From Schistocephalus solidus (lineage: Eukaryota > Platyhelminthes > Cestoda > Diphyllobothriidea > Diphyllobothriidae): DNA of 64,000 nt. Made by a program: the position numbers and the translations under genes. The stretch is from contig WEDG01000734.1 of NCBI GenBank assembly GCA_017591395.1, forward strand, positions 1 to 64,000. The letters are read 5' to 3'. The notes under the pieces were generated by a model. It ran no database searches. It saw nothing but the letters and a program-made list of their open reading frames with translations, and had not been told where the DNA came from. Positions 48,480 to 59,715 of the stretch are shown piece after piece; within the stretch, counting starts at the first letter, position 1; each line of letters begins with the position of its first letter.

Positions 48480-49800
48480 TGACAACTTCCGAATCTGGAT
48501 GTAAAATTTATAAAATAACAGCAAGAGGTCAGAAGGGGTATGGTAAATAACCTGTGGAGTGCTCAAATTTAGGTTCCTTTCCTACAATGTGCAAACGCAG
48601 CGATCGTTTCTATTCTTGATAAAAGCAGATCAAATATTATAAATTTTTCATATTACTAATGAAGTCACAAAAACGGCCAAACCTGCCCATACCGTTTCCT
48701 TCTTACACTGTTTTGTGAATCTGTGCTACTACCCTTTATCCATGGACTTAAATATAAGTATTTTTTTGAAGACGAGCCAGCATAGTTTAGTTTGCCTCTT
48801 TTGGCCAAGAGGGGTTCTTTGAATCCAGGCAATATGACCTTTCTTGCAACTGATTAATTATCCGAAATAGAATAAATCCTTCCCATTAATATAGAAATTC
48901 GAATAAAGGCTGAAAATATATTCAATTATAAGTAAACGTTTGCAGTTACAGTTTATTTAGAATGAGCTTACAACATTAATAAAGCTTTTACATTAAAAGT
49001 TTGCCATAGGGGCCACACAGTTGATTAGAACAACATTACCTTGATTTTTGAATTTAAGTTAATCAGGATATGGAGAAAAATTGACATATTTGTTAAGATT
49101 GTACTGTGCTGATGATCTTAATTTTACCTGCGAGTAAGCATTATGCAACATTTTTTATCATAATGTTATCCTGTGGTCTTTGAATCATCAAACAGCAATT
49201 TTTAACGCCATGTCGTCATTTAATCCGTGCTTAACGCCCGACCAGCGTCTTATAATGATCAGACTCTGAAGTCCACACATTTCTCCTTAAATATTTAAAG
49301 GAGCATTTCTGCATAGTTATTTAGAAGCGCCGTGAATGGCATAATAATATTTTCCAGAAAAAAGTAAATTGCATGAATATTGCTATATTCGTTATCCATA
49401 CCTAAATAATTGAACATTTAACTTATAACATGTGATATTTGGTTAATTTTTGCTATATTTGGCAGACGTAGGTGTCAGTTTTTCAAATAAATAAGAGAGG
49501 TTCTAATTTTGGACGAATCTCAAAAATACAGCAAATAAATCAAATATGAAATGTTTACTAACTTGCGCAATTATCATCCTCAGGTGAATTTCCTATAATG
49601 TGAAAACGGCAGAGACCGTTACAATCTGTGGTAAAAACCAAATTAAAAGTTTGACCATCAGTTTACTTTACGTATTTATTAGCCACACCTTGCAGTCAAA
49701 CTACAAATCATATTTATTTTCTCCGCCGGTTATTGAATATATGAAATGGCCGTTAGTTAAGTCAGTTTGGACGATGAACATAGTAAGAAATCGTTGGCAT
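48480..49800 (+). repeat. Decaying end of the satellite array
   Basis: One more extra segment is readable (about 48530-49130). A heavily mutated unit follows: CCTGTGGTCTTTGAATCATC and ATGTCGTCATTTAATCCG at 49170-49270 match the marker and leader region, and CTATAATGTGAAAACGGCAG at about 49590 matches the AATGTGCAAAAGCAG site. Confidence 0.6.
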
Positions 49801-52800
49801 AGAAATTAAGAAATTCCGTACATACGAGCATTTGCAAATTAAATTGCTACAACGAATAGTGAGAACTGATGGTAAAAAAATGATTGCGTGGATTTTAACG
49901 GTGGACGTGAAATTACCGTTCACGGATATTATTAGGCCAAATTAGAAATAATCACACACATTTTAGGAGAATTCGAATAAATATTTATTCTTGTGCATGC
50001 GTGACACCCCTATGTGGTCTGCTCTGAAAAAATGAAACTTCAACTTGCTTTTTAGCGCAGCCATGTCAAGCCTGGTAAATTGCAATAAAATAACAATAAA
50101 TTGCATAAAAACGTGGCGAACCTGTCTGCATCCAATCAACGCAAACTGAAATGGTTCCAAAGTAACCATTGTACCAAGTGTAGATATCTCTGTCATTATC
50201 TTTTTTTTGAAAAATTCCAGTATACAAGGCTATTCGGTTGTTATTCCGAAAGTTCAATTCTTAAAGTATAGCAAGACATATTATGACTTTAATGTTAGTC
50301 AACAAACAGCAAAATTCTTTGCAATACAACATATATGAAACGCTTTTTGAATATGATATTTCTTGAACATTTGCATATGTAATATGAAGAAATTGAAAGC
50401 TAAAAGGAATCGAGTTCCCTGAGTTTGATATCCTACTTTGCGGAGCTAGTTAAATAGCTCTAAATTGACTCTCGTAGAGTCTCAGACACGCCAGGCCACA
50501 CTGTTCAATAACTGAGAACACCCTTAACGATCATATACGAGACTTTATGTGTTGTGACATAGAATTGCAGCGTAAGCACTTACTTCTATTCAGTTCGTTA
50601 CTCTTGCTCACAGGACAGGACAGGTGCCATTATGTCTTCAGCGTCCAGTTACTGAATTAATGTGGCTGTTGATATTATTGGAGTATAGTTTTTAACTGGT
50701 TTCATAAAGGAAATTTTCGAAAGTTTCATCAGCTCGGCCGAACAAAAAATTTACCGATGATATTTTCTAAGCAGTCCTTGCTTAACAGAAAACCGTTACT
50801 TAAATTGTGATTGAGCCCGAGACTATCAGCATGCTGAAACATCGACTGTCAATGATCCGATGTGTATATATATTATGCATATTGTTTTCGCAATTTAATC
50901 AACTTAACTGCCGCAATGCTTGTTTTTTGTATAATTTGACTAATTGCCTAATTTGTGATTCAATTTTTGTTTTTTTAAAAAAAAAACAAATAAGCTGTGT
51001 CATTACGACAATTGTCTGAGTGTTTTTAACTTTAAATAACTTAAATCATGGAATTTTGTTAAGGAATGTACAAAATTTATCTATGCTCACATAGACAACG
51101 AAATGTGTAATGGGTAAGAACATATCAGAAGAAACGATTTTTTGAAAGCAGATACTTAGCAGGCACAGAAAATTGGCTGAAAATTAGCTTGGTTAAGCAC
51201 ACCTTGGATTTTTGGTTGTCTTGAAGGCATAAATAACGCCTATTGAGAATTAGTTTAGAATAGGCTAACTGTGACGCATTTAAATCTATGGAAAGAGTTG
51301 CATATATTTTTCCGACAATTTGTTAACCTTATTTTCCCAAACTATACCAGTTAACGCAATTAACAAACAACCAGATATGTGCACTAACCAAGCAGTCTCC
51401 TCACCTCCTAAATGTAACCCTCAACCACCGCAACTAAAGGAAACAGTGTTAGGATTTATTTATTTGGTAAATCTTGAAATAAAATTCGATTGGAAACCCA
51501 GAGAACTGATTGCATCTTAAGTCAACAGATTATGATAAGCTAAACTATGAATGCATTTCAACTGTTTCACAAATTCTCAACGTTATCATGGCATGAATAA
51601 ATTCTTAGCTAATGTTACGGAGGACACTCTTCACTGCGCGCACCTACCCTTTGCGTAAAAAAAACTGACCAAGATGGAATCAGACATTGCCCAATGATAG
51701 GCCATGAAATCACCTCTGCATTTTCTGCCAGAAAGCATGTGAGCATGAGTAACTCAAAACATGCAATTGTAGGTTTGCATTGAAAAGTCCAAAAAAATAC
51801 ATTCACATACAAAAATCAACCTGGTAAGCACTACCATGTCTTGATCGCATCATAAGCTGAGATGCACAACGGGTTTTGATAGCAATTGCCTTCTACCTTT
51901 AAGGTGCACTTGTTCAAACAAAGTGGGTTTGCATCATCTTATATCATTACATTTTTACCGTGCACATAATAGCTTCTTAGCCAGAATTATGATAGACGAA
52001 CAAAATTGACATGGACGCAGTGGTTGTTAGAGGTTAAAAGCAGGTCTATTTGGGGTCCTTGCTATGAGCAACACACCGATGTTGCCGTCTCATATCTCAT
52101 GAAGTTAAAATGGTGAGGAAACGCTTTTGCGTTATGACTCGAATCCAAGATGGTTTCAAGTTGTCATTTTAATCAGTCTCTCTAGCTTCGTCTCTCTCTC
52201 CCACTTTGGATATAGATCGCTTTCATTTCCCAGGTTGGAGGGTCTTCAACAGTAGACAGTATTCACAGTGTCCACTTCATCAGAGTTTGCCTGTGGACAT
52301 CTGGCTTGTATGCCTAGCGTACTCTTATATATTTTTCAAATACAGCTACCTGTTGGTTATATTCTATCGGATTTCGTGCCGCAGCCTGTCTCTTTCGAAT
52401 CATTTGCCAGATGACAGGTAAATGACACAAATATGCCTGTGTCCTATCTGCATGGCAGCCCTAGGTCTGCCCGTGATTTCATCGTCTGCAAAACCCAGAG
52501 ATGAATAGTTTTCCTGAGTGGCTCTAGAGCTCAAATAAGGGTTATCCCTTTCAAAGCCCCTTAATGTCGGTCTTTCCATCCCAAAATGCTTCTCCGGGTC
52601 GTAAAACATTCCTCAACTGTGGTCATGGGATTCTTATTTATCTAGGTTAACATCGACCCTCAGACGTACATTCCTTGCGTATTTTCATTCACTGAATTTC
52701 ATCTTCTCTGAACTAGGATGCACAAGGACTTCTGAGCTGAGTCACGGAAGTACCTGTGATGTAAGCAGATGAAGGTCCACGTGGCCAAAAATGCCCACAG

Positions 52801-55640
52801 TGGGCATTTTTCCAGCACATATGCACATAATAATTCTAAATACTTTTTGTTAAATTGCTTTTAAGGAAGAACACGGATCCTTACGGGAGTATAATATCTA
52901 TATCATAAAGAGAGCATCAAACGGTTTTAATGATGACTGAAACACAGTGTAGCCGTGGCAGACATACCAGAGAACTGGGTCGAACATCTACTTGTGGACC
53001 CACTTTGTATGGGCTCAACACTGAATTAGGACTCTGATGTTTCTTTCACGGGAACGTTTTCCGACACCACTATCAGGGAAGACGGAAACCGCAACAACGA
53101 AGATATCAGCTCACCATCTTGCACCATTAATGTCATTTTATGCAGTAACTCATTTCTGTTCCATTCAAAGCATCGGTGTCCAACTCGCATCTGGAGCTAG
53201 ACTAAAAGATTTGCTCTCACTTTTGCCACTAATGTGATCTGGGACTTTGATCCTTAGAATCATGCGAAGATGGCATCATCCGGTAAATCGCTAAAGAGGC
53301 AGACACATTCCGCATCCAACGCAAAGCTGGCGAGGTGGATGTCGGCCTGGGGTGCCTCAAAACGGCTTTCTCAAACGCCACCCCGGTTACTCTGCACCTC
53401 GTCCTCCTTGACCTTCTTTCATCCGTGTCGGCCTTGCCAAACGCCAGTCTTCAATGTTTTTACCAGGACACTTCCCAACTCTTTAGTTTTCGCCATTTCT
53501 CTCCGGCTTTATCGTCGTAAGGGGTAATTCAAGTTAATTTTCCCGATCGTATGAATGAATTCCTCGACTGCCTAACCCACTGGCTTTGGTATAGCCCCCG
53601 AGTACTGTGGAACTCTGATCCCATGATTTCCATTAGATCCGCTCATGCATGCCATCTTGAGGCCAATCAACACTTTTTTTGAATATGTCAATTTGTTGCC
53701 CTGGATATCTCACTGACTTGGCGAAAACTTAACACCTGTTACCCTCCACCCCTTGCCGACTGGCATCAGGGGACAAATCCCTGCGCACGTGTGCACGCCT
53801 CAACCGGAGCGGAAAACGTAACAACAAGTGCCTACCTTTTAATATACCTGCTGTTAGTGTATGCTTAGTTCTGCGTTTGCTCCCTCGAAGCAAAAAAGTC
53901 TTTTTAAAAAGCTGTCTTTCCTGATTTCTTTTCAAATAAATTACATAACGCAATTGCTGTGGAGAACATTCATCATTGTTGACTAACGATTTTCAGAAAG
54001 ACCATTGTTTTTGGGTGGTATCTGGCGCCAATAATTTCAACGGTATTTTTAAGATCTGCAATTTCTAGAAATTCCTTTGAGATACCACTTGTAATGCAAA
54101 GTTGCATGTTCGCCTGTGATCTAACAGAAATGTGAAACTTTATACTCTGAGGTACCATTGTTTCTTAGGGTGTTTTTCAAATTACCGAAAAGCACGCATG
54201 TGAACGTTAACATGTGACCAGAATTTGTTTCTAGCGGTGTTAACGTAACTGTTTAACGTTCTCTCTTCTCGTAGGTACCTTTGTCGCTATGGGGCTTTTG
54301 GAATTTTCAAAATGCACGCAATATGCGTTTAAATATTACCAGCATTTTTTTCTTGTACCGATGCCTTTAATATCATCTTAAGCAGGACATGGGAATGTGA
54401 ACCATCCTATTCGCCTAAAATACGTAGCCTTACGATATAATTTAGGAGGGCAAATAATACCCATACCCTAACGCGAACACCAGCTATAACATTAAAGTAA
54501 ACTATCGTGTTACACTTAACCCTTACCTTTACCTTAACCTAAACCGTACAATTTACGCTATGATAAACTTAAACTTTACCATAATTATGAAGCATATTCA
54601 AACTATGCCCGTAAGCTGAAGATAAAAACTATCTATCTCCTATTACTGCCAAACATAATTTTTATGGAATAAAGTGCAAATCAACATATATTATGGAGGA
54701 TTCATTTTCCTATGACCTATTGATTGGGCCGTGCAATTCATCATTTATTTTTTTCATTGACCGATTATACCTTCAACTCCAATTGATTATTAAAATAAGC
54801 GTGAATTGCACTATGCACGGAACAATCTATTTATAAACAGCATGCAAGTGGCTGCTGGCCAAGATTGTAAAATATCATTAAAGAGAGCTTTCCTAAGTCC
54901 CCAAGTATTGCTTATATTAAAAAATATACAAAGCTTGCCAAACACACTCCGGCCAGCAAGATACACTCATTTTTAAATATTTTAACTTTATTTTTTTAAC
55001 GTAAAATTATATTCATAAAAGCTCACGATTGCCCTATTTCAGTATAAAGTGACCACTTGTAGCATGTTAACTTACGACACAATTGTTCGTTTTCATTATA
55101 TAAGTCACCATTGCTCCACTGACAGATCACGTGATGTTCATCTTCCATTGATATCTAAAATATAAGCATAGGTTGGTTCCTTTCGGAGGTGTAAATACAT
55201 TACCAATAAGAAATTTTTGGGATAATGACCTTTACAATTTTATTCAGGTAAAACCTGTATGTACCTCCCTTGCCTGGTTTGCTCGATTAGAATGCTCCAC
55301 CGTAAGTATATCTCAACGCTTTGTCCCCGTTTAAAGGTAGTTATTTAAATTGCCTTTCCGATCATAATTAAATATTCTCAAAATATATGTGGACTTTCGG
55401 GGCACATAAACATAATTTTCTTCCACACATTAGAATCCAATGCGCATACTGCAAACGTTAAGTTTGTAAAATGGCCATTTAATTATTAGAAGCCTTTTTT
55501 AGGAAATTTGCAAAATGCCTTAAGTAATAATTGTAGACCATTGGAGTAAACTTCACAATAATTTTAATTCACAGACGATCATGAAACTTACGGTTAAATG
55601 AGCGTTCTTTTATTTGATTCAAAAGGCTGATTTACGAAAA
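49800..55640. other. Long region without recognised genes
   Basis: Mostly AT-rich, with a GC-richer patch at about 52.4-53.8 kb holding overlapping short ORFs (53270-53527 and others) with no known domain. At 54500-54545 there is a run of TTAACC/TTACC-like variants that is only weakly telomere-like. Nothing else supported. Confidence 0.4.
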
Positions 55641-55960
55641 CAACATGCTCTCGTCGTTACAAACGTTGAAAAATAATCAACTGACCCTATTCATAGATGA
55701 AAGTACTATTGCCTTTCTACAAACAAATAAAAAAATCAATTTGCTCAAAAATTACTGGCTTAAATGGCTCCGAATTGGGCAGGTTATATTGGACGAACAA
55801 CCAGGCATCTATCCAAGCGGATGCGCAAGACCCTACCTGCCTGGCTAAATTTGGGTATGGTATTGACCACCTCTAGCCAAATCATGGCTAACTTGGTTGA
55901 CAGTGGTCATCGGATAGATATCAACCAAGCATTTCTGTCATCCAAATAGTGCCAATGAGA
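55640..55960 (+). mobile_element. GIY-YIG nuclease fragment of a second PLE
   Basis: The frame 55764-55949 reads GYIGRTTRHLSKRMRKTLPA then MANLVDSGHRIDINQAFL. The YIG-R-T motif followed by a basic helix and a conserved D-x-G-H is the GIY-YIG pattern seen in PLE C-termini. An overlapping frame (55645-55848) covers the part just before, so a frameshift lies near 55760. No RT is readable upstream. It differs from the nuclease at 6.9-7.1 kb (CVGNTG type), so it belongs to a separate PLE lineage. Confidence 0.65.
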
Positions 55961-56421
55961 CACTCAATGTTTCTGCTTAATCCAATAATAGCGACGACAG
56001 AGTCAGTGACCATTCGGTTAACCAAACCCACCTTGTGTTTGAAAAAAGCGTTTGCATTGGCTTTTAAGGTAGCTAAACCGAAGAATACCTGAGCACGTGT
56101 TTTCAAATCTGACAAGTTGCCTTCCGCATCAATCTGTCCAATGAAAGGACGGGACTGTTCTCTGAACCCCCTCAACACTATCTCATACGTGCTTTTTACT
56201 GGATGTTTTAACTTGTGGTACTCTACCCTTATAAATTTTCTCGGTTGCCCGCGCGTGGTTTGAATTTTGAGTAGCAGGAAGAGAAAATTTTTAATTGTGT
56301 CTACATACTGCAAACAGCTGTCTTCCGGCAAAAAGTGGATTAAAATACGCTTTTCGTCAACAATCCTTCGCCTGAGATCCATCGATATCCTTATCGTCCT
56401 ACCAGAACAATTTTCTGCCAA
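55921..56421 (-). CDS. Unrecognised 166-codon ORF, possible exon or pseudogene
   Basis: The longest frame of this kind outside clear retroelements. It contains RRRIVDEKRILIHFLPEDSC, FLFLLLKIQTTRGQPRKFIR and ALATLKANANAF-like segments. Just upstream on minus another frame (MNSLMQYSEQVGFVAEAKIY) is open to a stop about 56403, so the two may be one frame with a shift. Its 3' end overlaps the GIY-YIG fragment on the other strand. I recognise no domain. Amino-acid composition looks protein-like, but conservation is unknown. Confidence 0.3.
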   Translation of the reverse strand: MAENCSGRTIRISMDLRRRIVDEKRILIHFLPEDSCLQYVDTIKNFLFLLLKIQTTRGQPRKFIRVEYHKLKHPVKSTYEIVLRGFREQSRPFIGQIDAEGNLSDLKTRAQVFFGLATLKANANAFFKHKVGLVNRMVTDSVVAIIGLSRNIECLIGTIWMTEMLG

Positions 56422-56770
56422 ACGGTCATTTTTTCACGAAAGACTTCCGTGTAGATCTTGGCTTCAGCTACGAAGCCTACTTGCTCAGAATACTGCATCA
56501 AACTGTTCATTGAATTAGCGGAGCGTCATCGATAAAAGGCTGAGTCGATCATTTCTACACTGCTTAATATTCTGCTTATCAGTTTATTCAAATAGGCTTA
56601 CCTGAAAACGTTCATGATGCCTTTCCTCTTTGCAATATTTCGACAAACTTAACATAAGCATAAACATTGTCTACAATTTTGCCGTAGAAAAAACCTCATT
56701 TCCTTGCAGATTCTCCCTTTTTCGTGAATTCACGGCATGACAGATATGTGCACTGTTACCCAAAAGTTCA

Positions 56771-56852
56771 TGTCAGAGCCCGGAATCGAACACCCGAACC
56801 TCGATACCTTAGGCCCGCGCGCTAACCACTTGGCCACCGCATCACGTCGACG
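56771..56852 (-). repeat. tRNA-like sequence: SINE head or tRNA pseudogene
   Basis: On minus: GCGGTGGCCAAGTGGTTAGC, a near-perfect pol III A box (TGGCCAAGTGG), then GCGCGGGCC and GGTGTTCGATTCCGGG as B box and T arm. The T stem does not pair well (GGGTG against CCGGG), so it is unlikely to be a working tRNA. It lies antisense just upstream of the ORF1 reading frame of the next LINE. Confidence 0.55.
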
Positions 56853-56856
56853 AGTG

Positions 56857-59715
56857 TTATCGCAAACTTTAATTGATTGTATGGGCATACCATACACCGA
56901 CAGAATTTGTAGTGAATGCCAGGGGTTGGCCGGCAAGATCAGTCATCTCGAGGAAGAGATTGGGAAGAGGAAAAGCCTGTTACAGTCTAGGTTAGACACA
57001 GTCGACGATAAAAATGAACTTATTGGACGGATAACTAGAAGTAGGGCAAAAAGATATCACGCAAAAGGTACGCCAGCAACACTTTCAGTAGATGCTACGA
57101 CAGCCCTAGAACAAACAGTAAAAATGCACGACAAAAACAACCAGCGAGAGAACTCGAAAAAAAAACAAGAAAAAAGTAAATCTGTCAGTAAAAAGGCCAA
57201 GATTAATAGACCAGGGCTTCCGAGTCATAACTTTGCCAAACCCGAACCAGAAAAGACGACGAGCGTGCCACCTATCACGTTAGACGCCATGGACCCTAAA
57301 AATATAAATGAATTGCAAACAAAATCCAGCTTTTTAAACCAAGTACGAGCAGTGCTATCGATTCCCCCACTAGAACTACTGATTACAATGCATCAAGGAT
57401 AGAACAAAGCATTTGCGGTGTCCTATCAAACCCACTGAACGGAGAAGCCCAAAGGAAATCTGAGCGATCATAATCTTATTCCCCAAAATAAGACACAACC
57501 ACAGAGGCCTCGATGGATCGCAGTAAACGCATAGTTATCAAAGGCATGCCTGAATCTATATCAAACACCCCAAAGCAAGAAAACATGATGATATGGAGCT
57601 ATTCCAGAGCTATCTTGAAAGTCTCTTAAAGGAAGACGAGAGGGTTACCGTTCAAAAAGCTTTCAGAATGGGTCAATTAAGAGACTCAAATGATGAGTCC
57701 AGCCAACCAAGACCACTGAAGCTTATCCCACAGAATGAGTTAGAAGCCAGCTTTTGCTAAGCAGGAAATCTATGCTTCGAAGCTCTCATCCAACGGTTTT
57801 TTTCAGCCGGATTTTTCACCAGCGGAGATAGAGAAATGGAGAGGTCTCAAAGAAGAATTCGCCTAGCGATCCAGACTGGGCGAAAGAAATCTCAAAATCT
57901 GGAATGGAGAAATTATACACGCTCAGAGGTCATTTCTCTGGAGAAAGCCCATGACACTGTGTATGGAGGGCAGTCAGATCACAATAAAATACCACTCACT
58001 GCAACAAATATCCGTAAACACATCGACCTCCAGTTCGATCCAAAAGCAGTAGCCTTTTACTCAGACAGTAGACGGCATAAGACACACGACCATTCTAACA
58101 ATCCCGAACCAAATATTGTTCGAAAATCTGTCCAGCCTAAGCTTCGCTATCTTTATACAAACGCACAGAGTTTGTTCAAGAAACTAGATGCACTGAAAGA
58201 ATGAATATCCGATGTGAATCCGGATATCATGTCTATTACAGAAACTTGGTTGCAAAAAGAAAAATAAGATAGCGAATTTTCCATCGATGGATATCAACCA
58301 TTCTGTCGAGACAGACTGCACAAAAAAGGTGGCGGGGTAGCAATCTACGTCAACAGAGCAATAATATCATCTGAACGCAGAACTGCTTGCCCTTACAATT
58401 GCAAAGCAGTTTTGGTAAAACTAAAGAGGCATGGAGAACAAAATCTGAATTTCTTGACTCTTTACAGACCGCCAAATCAAACTCCGGAAATTGACGAGAT
58501 AATGTTCGAAATAATTAAAGATGCAGCTCAGACTTAAGACACAGTTTTCGCCTGAGATTTTAATGCACCATCGATTGACTGGTACTTATTATCCGTAAAA
58601 GGTTTGCGGTATTCCTTTAGCTTCAAACTATTAAAGCTCACGGAGAATCTCTTTCTCGTCCAGAATGTTAGGTTTCCAACGAGAGGTAAACAGGCTCAAA
58701 TGGCAAATTGCCTAGATCTCGTTCTAACAAAGGACCCAATTGATGAAGACGAATTAATGTCACTCACCGCTTGGTTAAAGTGATTATGTGATGCTGCTGT
58801 GGGAATATTGTTTGCACACCAAGCAAACGGAGACTCGTGATGTTCGGTTAAATTACTGGCGCGCAAATTTCTCTGCGATGAGGGATGACTTATCTACACT
58901 AAATTGGCAAAATATTCGGACTGGAAATCCGGACGTAGATTGGACCACTCTCAGGGGCGTTATCAACGACGCTATGCACCGTAACTGCCCAATTAAAAAA
59001 GTAAAAAAGGCAAACCGCCCTGTTTGGTTAACGCGAGATTTTAAAAGAAAACTGAACCGAAAGAATAAACTCTGGCGAAGGTATGTAGCAACAAATCAAC
59101 CTATGCATAACGAAGAATTTCGCCGAAAGCGTTCATTCTACAGGAAGGCTCTGCAACATCATAGCAATGCTGTTAATCGGGGTTAACTGTGCCTAGATCC
59201 CACGGTAAGAAAACATTTGTTTATTTCTATGCATATGTGTTACTCACTAATCGATAGTAACATATGTATTTAAACTGCAATATCTTCGATGAGCCTTATC
59301 CAACCTGGATGTTAGTCGCCCTTCGATTTTCACAGCGAGTTTACAGTGCCTGGATCAAACTGCCAGAGGACGTCATACGGGTGGACACGACTGTTACACT
59401 CGAAACTAAACTGTATTTATATTCGCTTGGCAATTATCGTTTCTTCTTACAGGAAGGAACTGCTACATCATACAAAAGCTTTGCATAAACATACAGATAA
59501 CGGTGATATATAGTATTTGACATAGGTAATCATCGAAACTGTGCCCAGACATGACTGTTTAAAACAATTTCCTTCTACTTGAATATGTTATTCACTATTT
59601 TGCAATGACGCGTATGTTGACTGCAATTTTGCAGTTTAATATTTTTTTTATTGATAGGGTCTTCAAAGGCAATGCCTATTAACCTAAAATATACTGAACT
59701 ATACTGAAATACTGA
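56857..59715 (+). mobile_element. LINE with ORF1 and endonuclease but RT deleted
   Basis: ORF1-like frame to 57402: CMGIPYTDRICSECQGL, KISHLEEEIGKRKSLLQSRL (likely coiled coil), a Lys-rich middle and FLNQVRAVLS. Then RIVIKGMPESISNTPK (about 57525-57575) and FFQPDFSPAEIEKW (about 57800-57842) on other frames. The endonuclease is at about 58140-58770: YLYTNAQSLFKKLDALKE, SITETWLQKEK, KGGGVAIYVN, LYRPPNQTPE, DFNAPSIDW (58556 on) and ANCLDLVLT. A linker follows (58788-59186, NRPVWLTRDFKRKLNRKN). The next 80 bases lead straight to a C-terminal RT-tail frame, RFSQRVYSAWIKLPEDVIR (59264-59488). The whole RT core is therefore missing. The 3' end carries ATACTGAACTATACTGAAAT (about 59690-59710). Confidence 0.85.

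Larger units (their letters stand above)
45069..48480 (+). repeat. Long satellite units L3 to L5
   Basis: Units at 45069-46334, 46335-47439 and 47440 onward. Each has the extra segment (CCTGCCCA...TTCCTTCTT, TGTGAATCTGTGCTA). They are more diverged from one another than the A-B dimers are. Confidence 0.85.
36360..49130 (+). repeat. Satellite array of short (A/B) and long (L) units
   Basis: Marker GATCAATATTCATGCAGGAA recurs with variations at 36746, 37932, 38530, 39126, 40311, 40924, 41517, 42116, 42712, 43308, 43891, 44487, 45069, about 46335 and 47440. Spacings are 582-613 (short units) or 1105-1266 (long units). Order: L A B L A B A B A B A B L L L, with a partial unit before the first marker and a decaying tail after 48.7 kb. 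Each unit includes, in order, the marker, a leader ATG, a GTATG donor-like site, TGCAATGTGCAAAAGCAG, GTGAGCT, TATATAATAATTTTATCTTG, and GCAATTCCGAAACAGAACTCA. Long units carry about 590 extra bases after AAAAGCAGCGAT. Confidence 0.95.

Noticed and set aside
56771..56852. Functional tRNA gene on minus
   Set aside because: The A box is good but the T stem does not pair and the acceptor ends are not complementary.
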